Below, piece after piece: positions 12,053-22,874 of a stretch of 64,000 nt of DNA. The stretch is from Typha latifolia (lineage: Eukaryota; Streptophyta; Magnoliopsida; Poales; Typhaceae): contig CM034101.1 of the NCBI GenBank assembly GCA_019914945.1, positions 13,837,188 through 13,901,187 of the forward strand. The letters run 5' to 3'. The notes beneath the pieces are model-generated. The model did not search any database and was not told the DNA's origin. It saw only the letters and a program-made list of their open reading frames with translations. The position numbers and the translations under genes were made by a program. Positions within the stretch are counted from its first letter, which is position 1. Each line of letters begins with the position of its first letter.

Positions 12053-14901
12053 ATGAAGAACCAAAACCCAACCATTTCCCTCCTATTATTCCTACTCCTC
12101 GCTTCAAAATCCCTACTCCTAACTCACAGCCAGCTTCTCGAGCTCCCAGTAGTTCATGAAGATGACGATGAGGATGCCGACCACCAAGTCTACATTGTCC
12201 ACGTCGACGATCCCGAGGACGAAGCCGACCTCCTCAGTTCCACAGAGCGAAAAGAGTGGCACCAATCTTTCCTGCCAAACACCACTCTTGACTCCGGCGA
12301 GCCCCGCCTTATCTACTCCTACCGCCACGCCATAGGTGGCTTCTCGGCGTGGCTAACCCGCGACGAAGCACGAGCACTCAACTCAACCGAGGGCGTCCTC
12401 CACGTCGTCCGCAGCGGCTTCTCCTACGGCCAGACGACGTACACCCCGGAGTTCTTGGGCCTAAACCAGTGGAACAGTATGTGGTACGACACCTACCAAG
12501 GCGAAGGCATGATCATCGGCGTCATCGACACCGGCATCATCCCCACCCACCCTTCCTTCCGCGACGACGGCCTGCCGCTTCCACCTTTGAAATGGCGCGG
12601 CAGGTGCGACTTCAGCGCGGCGGTGTGCGCTGGCAATAACAAGCTCATTGGCGCGATGGCGTTCCGTTCCAATCGACATCCGTCGCCCCTCGACGACCAC
12701 GGCCACGGAACGCACACCGCGGGCACCGCGGCCGGTGCCTTCGTCTACGGCGCGGAAGTGCTCGGCAACGCAGTCGGGACAGCCTCCGGCACGGCGCCGC
12801 GAGCGCACGTGGCGGCTTACAAGGTCTTATACAACAACCGAGGAACCGATTACGATTTCTTAGCGGGCATCGACCAGGCGATCCTCGACGGCGTCGACGT
12901 GCTGTCGATGTCTTTAGGCTCATTAAAACCACAGCCAATGTTCTCCTCCGCGAACGGGATCGGCACGTTTTCGGCCATCAAGAAAGGTATTGCTGTATCC
13001 TTTATATAATATACGATTAAGATCACACAAAAAAAAATCCGCATAGAATATTTTAGATACAAACAAAAATTTAAAGGACGTTGCAAAGGAACCCAAGTTA
13101 CTTGCTCCATTATATCATTAGGAAATTAAGTCAGGAGTTATAAATATATACTTTCTCATACAAGGAATCCAGCATGAGACGGCGTCAATATCTCATAGGC
13201 AGTGCTTTTGCACGCCTTGCGGCCTAGAACTTGATAATACTTATAAGAATACTGGTCTCTTTCAACTTTAATGTAAGAGGGCATCGTAATAATAAAATAA
13301 AAATATAAAGAGTAACTATAGAAAATTTGAAAATCGTACGATTTTCTTTTTCATAAAAATAAAACCACATGGAGTGAAAAACGACATGGATTAATTTTAT
13401 TTTATTTTCCCCTTTTTAAGACAGTGGATTAACAATTAGATCCAAAATTTTCCCTTTATTTATAACAGGTATTTTCCCAAGCATTTGCGCAATGAATAAT
13501 GGCCCGTTCGAGCGCACTGTCATCAACGACTTCCCATGGGTGTTAACAGTTGGCGCAAGCACACACGACCGAAGAATTACTGCAATCGTTAAACTCGGCA
13601 ACGGTATGGAATTCGATGGTGAATCAGCTTACCAACCACCTAGCCATGTCCCTGTGCAACTCCCACTCGTCTACCCGGGTGTGAATAAAACCCAGCAGAC
13701 GTTAAATTGCCTCAAGGGCTCCATGAATGGGTTTGATGTGAAGGGCAAGATAGTCCTTTGCGGGATGGGGCATGTCGAGAACGTTGAGAAGAGCAACGTT
13801 GTAAAAGATGCGGGTGGCGCCGGTATGATCTTGATGAACCAACCGTGGAATGGGTTTACCACCTTTGCCGATGCGCATGCTATCCCCACAGCTCATGTTA
13901 GCTTCGTTGATGCACTAAAGATACTGAACTACTTCGAGACCACACCTGGGGCGACCGCCGAGATTATATTTAAAGGTGCAGTTTATTTTTGTTTAGGAAT
14001 AACTAACCCAAATTTTCTAGCACTGCAACATATTAATTCTTTCCTCTGACACATTAAAGGTACAACGTTTGGTCACCGTCCGGTGCCTTCCGTCGCTTTC
14101 TTCTCCGGCCGAGGTCCGAGTTCTTACAACGGTGGCATAATTAAGCCGGATATACTTGGGCCGGGAGTGAACATATTAGCAGCATGGCCGTACGAGGTCG
14201 GCCCGAACCCTTCCGGTGTGAAGACGTCAACATTCAACTTCGAGAGCGGCACATCGATGGCGACGCCACATCTCTCGGGCATCGCGGCTATGCTCAAGAA
14301 AAACCACCCTACCTGGTCGCCGGCGGCAATAAAGTCGGCTATCATGACCACGGCGCACGTGGCGGATCGTGACGGTAATCAGATAATCGACCAAGCGGAC
14401 TACAAGCCGGCAAAACTCACCGCCATGGGGGCCGGTCATGTGAACCCGGCAGCGGCTAATGATCCAGGGCTTGTATATGACCTTAAGCCCGACGACTACA
14501 TCCCTTACCTTTGTGGCCTAGGCTACTCGGATAACCTCGTTCAAGCTATCACTAGAACACGAGTACAGTGCTCGATAATACCGAAGATTAGTCCAGAACA
14601 GCTGAATTATCCGTCCATTGCTTTCTCATTCGGGAATTACATAAGCAAGATTGTGACACGGACGGTGACAAATGTAGGGGAAGCTAATGAGATTTACTTC
14701 CCCAAGATTGTGGTGCCCAAGGGAACCAATGTGGTGGTTTCACCGAACAAGCTCGAGTTCTCAGGCGTAGGACAGAAGCTAAGCTTTAACGTGATGTTTA
14801 GCGTTGTAGGCAGTCAAAGTCAGCATCAGGTTGCGGAGGGAGTCATCGCATGGGTTTCAAACAGGCACCTCGTCAAGAGTCCTATTTCTGTTACATTCTA
14901 G
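12053..14901 (+). CDS. Subtilisin-like serine protease (S8A subtilase), tandem copy 1
   Basis: A secreted plant subtilase of 760 residues. Exons are 12053-12986, 13469-13975 and 14060-14901; both introns are phase 1 and the frame closes. Order: signal peptide (1-27); acidic linker; I9 inhibitor-type prodomain (about 46-122, beginning VYIVHVDDP); S8 domain with catalytic Asp159 (IGVIDTG), His218 (GHGTHTA) and Ser546 (SGTSMATPH); oxyanion-hole Asn321 (MNNGP); a PA insertion (about 360-480, in exon 2); and a C-terminal fibronectin-III-like domain (NYPSIAFSF, TRTVTNVG). All key residues are present. Such enzymes are made as zymogens, cleave their prodomain and act in the cell wall on proteins or peptide precursors; the substrate here is unknown. 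The sequence looks SBT1-like, but I cannot place the subgroup. It heads a row of three genes with the same layout. Confidence 0.93.
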
Positions 14902-15691
14902 ATATTTACTTGGATATATATGCAAAAAGAAACTCGATATCATCGTGAAGAATCATGATATGTAATAAGTATTATATACGGATCGAATTATTAGACATGT
15001 TTCTTTTGCATGCATATCCCTCTAAAAAAAATTTTACTTGCCTAAAATGAAATTTTTTGCTTGTATTTTACTTGCCTGTATTTTTTATTTGTATTTTGAA
15101 CAAAAATATACAAATTATCTTTTGCTGATTAAAATGAAATTTTTTTCTCTTAAAAGAACAAAGATATCAAAGGTCAGAATAGCCATCGAAAGTAAAATGA
15201 ATATTATTAAACCGGTGACTTACACTTCAAGATGGTAGATCACTTAAATTTTTTCTCTTTTTTATCCATCAGAGACAATATCAATCCTAAATAGCCATAT
15301 CAAGTACTTTCACTTACTCTGCATGAAAGCCAATATATATGCACGACACATTTATTTTATTTTTTTGGGCAAATTTTAATTACATAAGAACTTTTATTTA
15401 AGCCCTTCTAATTCCAATCTATACGAATTCCATCCAAAATTAACCATGTAGATAACATTTCATCAAAACTGTAGATAACCTTTTATAATAGAAAAGAGAG
15501 AAAGGTTGAGAATTAAAAAAAATGTTTTTCATAAAAAAAAATTCTAATTAGTTTTTATAAAATTAAAAAAAAATCAAGCAGTTTTACATAGATTAGAATT
15601 ATATTTTATAAAATTATAAAGCAGTTAAGTGTAGCAACTAAAACTCAGGAAGACAGTAAGTTTTAGCCTAGCCAAACACATATAAATTACA
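14902..15691. other. AT-rich spacer after subtilase 1
   Basis: This is the 3' flank of the first subtilase followed by about 700 bp of A/T-rich sequence with poly-A and poly-T runs. I see no gene or element with definable ends. Confidence 0.5.
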
Positions 15692-15765
15692 TTTATGACT
15701 TATGCTTCTGAGCATCTAGCAACCAGAGCTTTTGCCAAAACTGATGTGCATGAGAGCCATGAGTA
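15692..15765 (+). pseudogene. fragment of the IPUT1 last exon
   Basis: About 40 bases starting TTTATGACTTATGCTTCTGA repeat the IPUT1 last exon (from 10234; residues FMTYASEHLA). They continue with the region just after the IPUT1 stop (ACTGATGTG.ATGAG). The part coding the last dozen or so residues is missing. The fragment has no promoter, start or frame of its own. It lies just upstream of the 5' flank shared by subtilases 1 and 2, in the same order as the complete IPUT1 gene and subtilase 1, so it marks the edge of the duplicated block. Confidence 0.85.
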
Positions 15766-16182
15766 GTGTTAAACTATAAATCTTGTTTTCTATCGAAACG
15801 AATCCAAATTACTTTTTTTTCCTATCCAATAATTAGAACAACAGAAATATCTTTATTATGTTTCTCTTCAATGGCGGAATACTTTCTTTTCTTAATGAAA
15901 GTTCTCTATCTACTTTAATATTTAAAGCGGGTCCAATCGAAACTGTATCATTCTGGGTTTCCCCAATTATGATGCCTGCGGAAGTTGCCGAATAAATATG
16001 TATGTTATCCACTAGCCCAATTGACTCAATGATGAACAGTCGCGAACAGAGCATGCACTTTCGTCTAGTCCTCACTAATAGTCAATATATACACAACTTC
16101 GAAGCAGCATCCAATCCCGTTTCTCATAGGATGCCATTTTACTTATCTTATGCAGTAAGACAGAAACCAACTCTCCTCTCTC

Positions 16183-16189
16183 TATAAAT
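16183..16189 (+). promoter_or_regulatory. TATA box of subtilase gene 2
   Basis: TATAAAT follows a CT-rich stretch (16171-16182) and stands 52 bp upstream of the ATG. The same arrangement is seen before the third gene. About 350 bp upstream (15825-16180) is alignable with the flank of the first gene. Confidence 0.65.
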
Positions 16190-16234
16190 TGCAGTAGGAG
16201 ATGTAGTCTTCTTCCATACATTCACATTCACATC

Positions 16235-19200
16235 ATGAAGAACAAAAACCCAACAATTTCCCTCCTATTACTCCTACTCTTCGCTTCAAAATCCCTACTC
16301 CTCTCTCACAGCCAGCTTCTTCCCGTAGTTGAAGACGATGACACCGACCTCCAAGTCTACATTGTCCACGTCGATGATCCCGACGACGAAGCCGACCTCC
16401 TCAGCGCCACAGAGCGAAAAAACTGGCACCAATCCTTCTTGCCAAACACCACTCTCGACTCCGGCCAGCCCCGCCTTATCTACTCCTACCGCCACGCCAT
16501 AGGTGGCTTCTCGGCGTGGCTAACCGGCGACGAAGCGCGAGCACTCAACTCAACCGATGGCGTCCTCCACGTCGTCCGTAGCGGCTTCTCCTACGGACAG
16601 ACGACGTACACCTCGGGGTACTTCCTGGGCCTAGACCAATGGAACGGTATGTGGTACCAATCCAACCAAGGCGAAGGCATGATTATCGGCGTCCTCGACG
16701 GCGGCGTCATTCCCACCCACCCTTCCTTCCGCGACGACGGCTTGCCGCTACCGCCGTTGAAATGGCGCGGCAAATGCGACTTCAACGCGTCGGTGTGTGC
16801 CGGCAATAACAAACTCATCGGCGCGAGGGCATTCGATAGTTTCAGAGTATTTCCGTCGCCCCTCGACATCGACGGCCACGGATCGCACACCGCAAGCACC
16901 GCGGCGGGCGCCTTTGTCTACGACGCGGAAGTGCTCGGCAGCGCTATCGGGAGAGCCTCCGGCACAGCGCCACGAGCGCATTTGGCGGTGTACAAAGTCC
17001 TGACCAACAGAAAAGGTTCCGAGTTCGATATCCTAGCCGGTTTCGACCAGGCGATCAACGACGGCGTCGACGTGCTCTCGGTGTCAATAAGCGGAAAACC
17101 AAAGGCAATGCACTCCGCCGTTTACGCGATCGGCACGTTTGCGGCCATCAAGAAAGGTATTGCTGTATACTTTATATATACTTTATAAAATGTAGTCAAA
17201 AAATTGATTTTTCAAAATACAAGCCCTAGTTCACTTTAACAATAATTTTTTTTAAATTCAAAATATAAATCTTTATTCTAATATATAAATATTATTTATT
17301 AGAATTACATTTTATATAGAACACCAACCTAATTACTATTTTATCCTTAAAATATATTTTATCAATCTATTTTATATCAAATCAAAATTCATTTGTAGTA
17401 ATTACATAAAAAATAAAACACTTTTTTCATATTTTCATTGATTTTATATCACATAAAAAATAATTATTACATCCTTATTTTAAGATACAAGTGAAGATAA
17501 AAATTACTATTTAGACACTATTTTAAGTATAAGAAAGAGAAATACCTACTTTAAAATTAGCCTTATTCTTAAAATGAACGAGTAGCAAAGAAATTGCAAT
17601 GAACCGCAAATTACTAATTGGGCCATTATATATTATTAGGAAATGAATCGCGATAATACATTTATATTAAGATAATCTCCTATATGAGGAATCAAGACTT
17701 GATAACAACCATATATCGTTAAGAAATAAAATATCTCTACTTAATAAAATATTATTACATTGTTAGTTCTACATATATTGCTAAATCGTAAGGCTCGATT
17801 TATAAATAATAAAAATATAAGATATAAACTATAATTTTTTTTAAACGCGGAGTGTTATATGCAAATTTTTATTAAAAAAAATTAAAACTAGAAAGGAGTG
17901 TTTGTGCAAAAATTACAAATCAAACCACAAGAATGAGCCTTATAATTTTTGGGATCAACAATTAGGTCTAATTTTTTTTTTTTTTTTGACAGATATCTTC
18001 CCAAGCATGTGCGCATCGAATTACGGCCCAGACAAGCACACTGTCGTCAACGACTTCCCATGGGTGTTAACCGTCGGCGCGAGCACACATGACCGAAGAA
18101 TTTCTGCAATCATTAAACTCGGCAACGGTATGGAATTTGAAGGCGAGTCAGCTTACCAACCACCTAACTATGCCCCCATGCAACTCCAGCTCGTCTACCC
18201 GGGTGTGAACAAAACCCAGCAGACGTTGGCTTGCCTCAAGGGCTCCATGAAAGGGTTTGACGTGAAGGGCAAGATAGTCCTTTGCGGAACAGGACATGTC
18301 GACAACGACGAGAAGAGCAAGGTTGTCAAAGAAGCAGGTGGCGCCGCTGTCATCCTGATGAACCAACCATGGCAGGGATTTACCCTCAAGGCTGGTGCAG
18401 ATGTTATCCCCACGGCATATGTTAGCTACCACGATGCATTAAAAATAATAAACTTCTTCGAGACCACACCAAAGGCGACTGCTGAGATTATATTTAGAGG
18501 TACAATTTATGTTTGTAATTATGATTTTTCATAGAATAGAATGAGTAAAACAAGTCCTACCATGCCATTCGGTTCTAAGTTTAGGTAACTAAACGGATAT
18601 ACATCACGGCATGCACTCTAATAACTGTTTAAGTGTGAGAAGCTCGACCTAACCCATAGTGAGTCATTTTTACTCAATCTATTGAGAAAATAGTTGTGAT
18701 TTGTGAGCATTAATAGGATCAAGTCTGCGACAGAACCGTGCCGTGCTCAATCTAAACCCAATAAGTTATGGCAGACCTAAGGCTATTGTAATTAATTCCT
18801 CATATGATCATATCCAACCCCAAATCTAGTTATGTGATCTATAAAATATTAGGTTAAATAAATTGAGCAAAAAACTTTTGGTTTATAGAATGACATGACA
18901 TGTAAAATAATCTTATATATAGAATAATTTAAATAATATGTTCCAATCTATAATATAGATAATTTGACTTTTGACTACAAATCTAGAGTAGTATTCTTTA
19001 ATCTAGAATAGAGAATCCTCTAGTTAGGAACCAAACAGGGCTTACTAATTAGAAATTTAAAATGGCATGCCTAACATTACAGCAAATGTTCTATATAAAA
19101 TACAGTTGTGGGGTTTGATATAGACGTAATCCATATTATATATACTCGTAGACCTTACGAATGATAAGAATGAACAAGTAATCCAACTTTTTCTTGCACT

Positions 19201-20077
19201 ACAACATACTAATGCTTTCTCCTCGAACATTGAAGGTACAACGTTTGGTCACCATCCGGTGCCTTCCGTCGCCTCCTTCTCCGGTCGAGGTCCGAGCAGC
19301 TTCAATGGTGGCATTATTAAGCCAGATATACTCGGGCCAGGAGTGAACATACTAGCAGCGTGGCCGTTCGACGTCACCCCGAACGCTACAGGGACGAAGA
19401 CGTCGACGTTTGCCTTCGCGAGTGGGACATCCATGGCGACGCCACATCTCTCGGGGATCGCGGCGATCCTAAAGAAAAACCACCCTACCTGGTCGCCAGC
19501 GGCAATAAAGTCGGCCATCATGACTACGGCAAACCTGATAGATAGTGACGGTAACCGGATAACCGACCTAGTGGACTACACGCCGGCGAGCTTCACCGCC
19601 ACGGGGTCCGGGAATGTGAATCCGACCGCAGCTAACGATCCAGGGCTTGTATACGACCTTAAGCCCGATGACTACATCCCTTACCTTTGTGGCATGGGTT
19701 ACACCGATCACCAAGTTCAAGTTATTACTAAAGATCGAACACAGTGTTCGAAGATACAGAAGATTAGCCCAGAACAGCTGAATTACCCATCCATTGCTTT
19801 CTCATTTGGAAAGGCAATGAGCAAGAATGTGACACGGACTGTGACAAATGTAGGGGACGCTAATGAGGTTTACTTGCCCAACATTGAGGAGCCCAGGGGA
19901 ACCGAAGTGGTGGTTGCACCGAACACGCTCGAGTTCTCAGATGTAGGGCAGAAGCTAAGCTTTACTGTGATGTTTAGAGTTGTGGGCAGGCAAATGATGG
20001 GTCACGTTGAGGAGGGAATCATCTCATGGGTTTCAAACAAGCACGTCGTCATGAGTCCTATTTCTGTGACATTCTAG
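16235..20077 (+). CDS. Subtilisin-like serine protease (S8A subtilase), tandem copy 2
   Basis: A second complete subtilase, 756 residues. Exons are 16235-17156, 17993-18499 and 19236-20077. Exons 2 and 3 have exactly the lengths of copy 1 (507 and 842 bp); only exon 1 differs. Signal peptide 1-27, prodomain from about residue 41, catalytic Asp155, His215 and Ser542, and oxyanion Asn317 (SNYGP) are all present. Two conserved neighbours of the catalytic residues are changed: the usual Asp-Thr/Ser-Gly is Asp-Gly-Gly (VLDGGV), and His-Gly-Thr-His is His-Gly-Ser-His. The protein should fold and may be active, but these changes may alter rate or specificity. The introns are longer than in copy 1 (836 and 736 bp) and AT-rich. 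Intron 1 ends in a pyrimidine tract (T)17 before the acceptor, and the first residue after it becomes Asp instead of Gly. Confidence 0.92.
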
Positions 20078-20568
20078 ATATTTACAATTTGGAACCTTTG
20101 CCATATATGCAGAGACAGAAAAACGAGATATTATTATGTGAAGTGTCATGATATGTAATACATATTATAAATGGAATAAAATTAAATGGTGCCCGATTGA
20201 GGACTAAGACGAAATCTTGCGGATGATAGCCGGTAGATATTTCCTTATTTTTCCAAACAAAAGGGAGCTAGAACTTAAGGAGGTCTTATTATTTACTTCA
20301 GAATGTTTGAAGGAACTCTGCATGAAAAGAGGAGGAAAAAGAAAAGGTAGTATAAGAATAAAAATAAACAAACAAATTAATGGCCAGGTTCATGCAATCT
20401 GATTGGAAAATAAGATACGTGTCGTCTAGAATCTTTTCATCTCCCTTTTTCGAAAGTAGAATTGGATCTCGGAGGTCATTTTTCCTGCTTTGATTACGTC
20501 TGCGCAGTAACTTTTAATATAATTGAGTTTTAACCAAAATAGTATTGTAGGAAAAATCTCGTCAAGAC
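20078..20568. other. spacer after subtilase 2
   Basis: The 3' flank of the second subtilase, with no recognisable gene. It ends in the first copy of the GTCAAGAC target duplication (20561-20568) of the element that follows. Confidence 0.5.
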
Positions 20569-21250
20569 TAGGGCTGTCAAGCTCGACAAGCAGCTCAAGC
20601 TTGGGCTCGGCTAGAACAGAGCTGAGTTGAGCCTGAGCCACTAAAATTGGCTTGAAATTAATATCGAGTCGAGCCTGAGTCAAAGTCGACTTGCTCAAAC
20701 TTGACTCGATAGGCTCGATATAAATCCCGGCCTCGTCCTTGGCCAAGGTGCGCCTATGCCGCCTCGTCCTTCGCCGCGATGCACCTCCTCCTCCTTCTTC
20801 TTCCCTCCTCCTTCAATAGCAGCAAGCAGTTGTGGACCCACGGTGCTTTGCCCGCCCTCCTCCTTCGGTAGCGGCAAGCAGTGCGGACTCACGATGCCCC
20901 TCCCCTCCTCCTTCGGCAACGGCAAGAGCGGACCCCTAGTGCCCCACCCGTCCTCCTTCTTCTTCTTTGGCAATGCCAAGCCACCATGGACCCACGGTGC
21001 CCCGCCCTTCCTCCTCCTTCTACAACAGTGGCAAGCAACTATGGACCCGCGATGTCCTGCCTCATCCCCCTCTTCTTCTTCTTTAGCTCAGCTTGGGCTC
21101 GATCTCACTTGATTCGGTTCAATTGAACTTGGCTTGATGATAGGCTCATTTCAGGCTCGATCTCCGCTCAAGTTCGGGCTTGGCTTGAGTTGAGCTGGCC
21201 GAGCCTGAGCCAAAGTCAGCTCACTCAAGCTCAACTCGTTTACACTCGTA
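20569..21250. mobile_element. hAT-like MITE (family 2)
   Basis: A 682-bp GC-richer block is flanked by perfect 8-bp direct repeats GTCAAGAC (20561-20568 and 21251-21258). Its outer parts are imperfect inverted repeats rich in the words CTCAAGCT, GAGCCTGAGCC and AAGTC. They start TAGGGCTGTCAAGCTC on the left and end AACTCGTTTACACTCGTA on the right. The middle (20740-21090) is a C/T-rich array of loosely repeated units with CTCCTCCTTC and similar words. The ends and the 8-bp duplication fit a non-autonomous hAT element. The long frames it contains on both strands are low-complexity and not genes. Confidence 0.75.
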
Positions 21251-21258
21251 GTCAAGAC

Positions 21259-22009
21259 CTTTAAGATGAGTCTAATATTAAGTTATTTTTTAGTTATTTT
21301 AATATTTAATTTTTAAAATAATTTTGACTTACCAAACTATTGAATAGTTTATTTTTATTATTAAATATTAATTTCGATTTATTTTGTATAATATAATTTT
21401 GATATTTTTAGTAACGACGTGTAGTGCTTATTTCGATATTTATTTTATATAATACTTATTTTGATATTTATTTCATTTAATATAATCTTAATTTATTTAA
21501 TTTAAAAGTAGTAATTTAAAATTAGTTATAAAATTATTGAATATGTATATTTTTTATTAAAAATAATAACATTAAGATAATTAAGTGATTTAAAATAAAT
21601 AATATATATATATAATATTAATTTTTTAATAAATATAGAGCACGGTGTACCTGGCTCTTGGCCTCGGAGATGCTCTTGTCATTGTTATCTTGATGTGATG
21701 GAACAAAGGGAAATGTATTTATTATTCCTTGTAGAAAAATTAAGGATATATCATAAAAGTAATACTAAAAATTTATTAAATTTTGAAATGAATGCGAGTT
21801 ATTTTTAATTTTGGAAGAGTTTAAATTGAAATTTTATTTTATTTTCTCTCTCTTCTTTCACCTTTTGCATTTGATTAGAAAAGAATTAGGTTTCCTGAAC
21901 TCAAATCAAACATGATAAGAGTTCACATGCATCTATCAAACTGTATGAATATCTAAACCTATTTTTCTTGCACTGCAGCATACTAATTCTATCCCATAAA
22001 ATTTCCAAG
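21259..22009. other. AT-rich spacer before the subtilase relic
   Basis: Mostly A/T-rich sequence. Only the last 50 bp (from about 21960) are recognisable: they match the 3' end of the second intron of the intact subtilase genes (TTCTTGCACT, CATACTAAT). Confidence 0.5.
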
Positions 22010-22508
22010 GTACAAGTGTGACCACCACCTAGTGCCTTCTGTCACTTACTTTTGAAAACGAGGTTCGAGTTATCACAATGGTGGCATGAATAAGAGGAAT
22101 ATGTACACTTAATTATTAGGTCACAAGTGAACCTTTTAGCATCGTGACCATTCGAGATCGGGCCAAAAGAGTGGACCTATTCCAAGTTAACAATCCAAAG
22201 ATGGTGTATGACTTTATGATCTTAAGTCGACGACTTTTTAGTTAGGAATCTTCCCATAGTATGTCTTATTAAGATTTTTAACCTAGATTGTATAAGTAGG
22301 TATTCGTCAGATAAAAATTAATATCTCCAACAAATTTAGAGTCCATGTACGTACTCTATTTCCTGATTAGTGGATTTCGATCCGTTGCCTCGTGATCCGT
22401 TCGATAATACGTACAAAAGATTAGTGCATGACAGCTCAATTATCCATCCCTATTTTCTCGATCTTTTCGACAATACATGATTATTGGATCTGGATGGGAA
22501 GCTAATAT
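22010..22508 (+). pseudogene. decayed subtilase exon 3 (fourth family member)
   Basis: Beginning exactly at the position of the exon-3 acceptor, the sequence can be followed against exon 3 of the neighbours. It shows GTGCCTTCTGTC, GGTTCGAGTTATCACAATGG, a decayed GTGAAC...AGCATCGTGACC region, then after a deletion TATGA...CTTAAGTCGACGACT. Further on come AAAAGATTAGTGCATGACAG, CTCAATTATCCATCC and GGGAAGCTAAT. Frameshifts, stops and loss of the stretch around the active-site serine make it non-functional. No exon 1 or 2 of this copy was found, so the array once held at least four members. Confidence 0.85.
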
Positions 22509-22830
22509 TTAATATATATATATATATATATATATGGAGTTTAACATTATAGACAAGGGGGCATACCACGTTGTGGATAACTCATCTCTTAGGCTTCCGA
22601 CAAGCATGTTGTCAGAATCTAATCCTATTGCTTTGGCATTTAAGATATTTATAACTTCAATTATTTCTCCATGGGCTTCGGGCAAACAAAAGGTTTTCCA
22701 CGTTGCGGAAAGAATTCAGCTCATCGGTTGCGGAAAGAATCAGCTCATCGGTTGCGGACAAGAAGTATCCAATGACATTGTTGATATAATGCCAATTATA
22801 TTGAATGATGCATGATAGAAGCTCTCTCAC

Positions 22831-22837
22831 TATAAAT
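22831..22837 (+). promoter_or_regulatory. TATA box of subtilase gene 3
   Basis: TATAAAT lies 44 bp before the ATG, preceded by CTCTCTCAC. The following leader (GCAGGAGATGTAGT) nearly equals that of the second gene. Confidence 0.65.
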
Positions 22838-22874
22838 TACAGCAGGAGATGTAGTGTTCTTTCACACACTCACC

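Noticed and set aside
12119..12938. Overlapping long frames on both strands inside subtilase exon 1 (and the same in copies 2 and 3)
   Set aside because: They are shadows of a GC-rich coding exon; they contain Arg/Pro/His-rich nonsense and no family motifs.
18560..19045. Possible MITE in intron 2 of subtilase 2 ending AACCAAACAGGGC
   Set aside because: The end resembles common plant MITE ends, but no matching inverted end or target duplication was found on the left.
20695..21126. Open frames on both strands rich in Pro/Ser/Phe or Gly/Lys/Glu
   Set aside because: They lie inside the hAT-like element and follow its repeated CTCCTCCTTC units.
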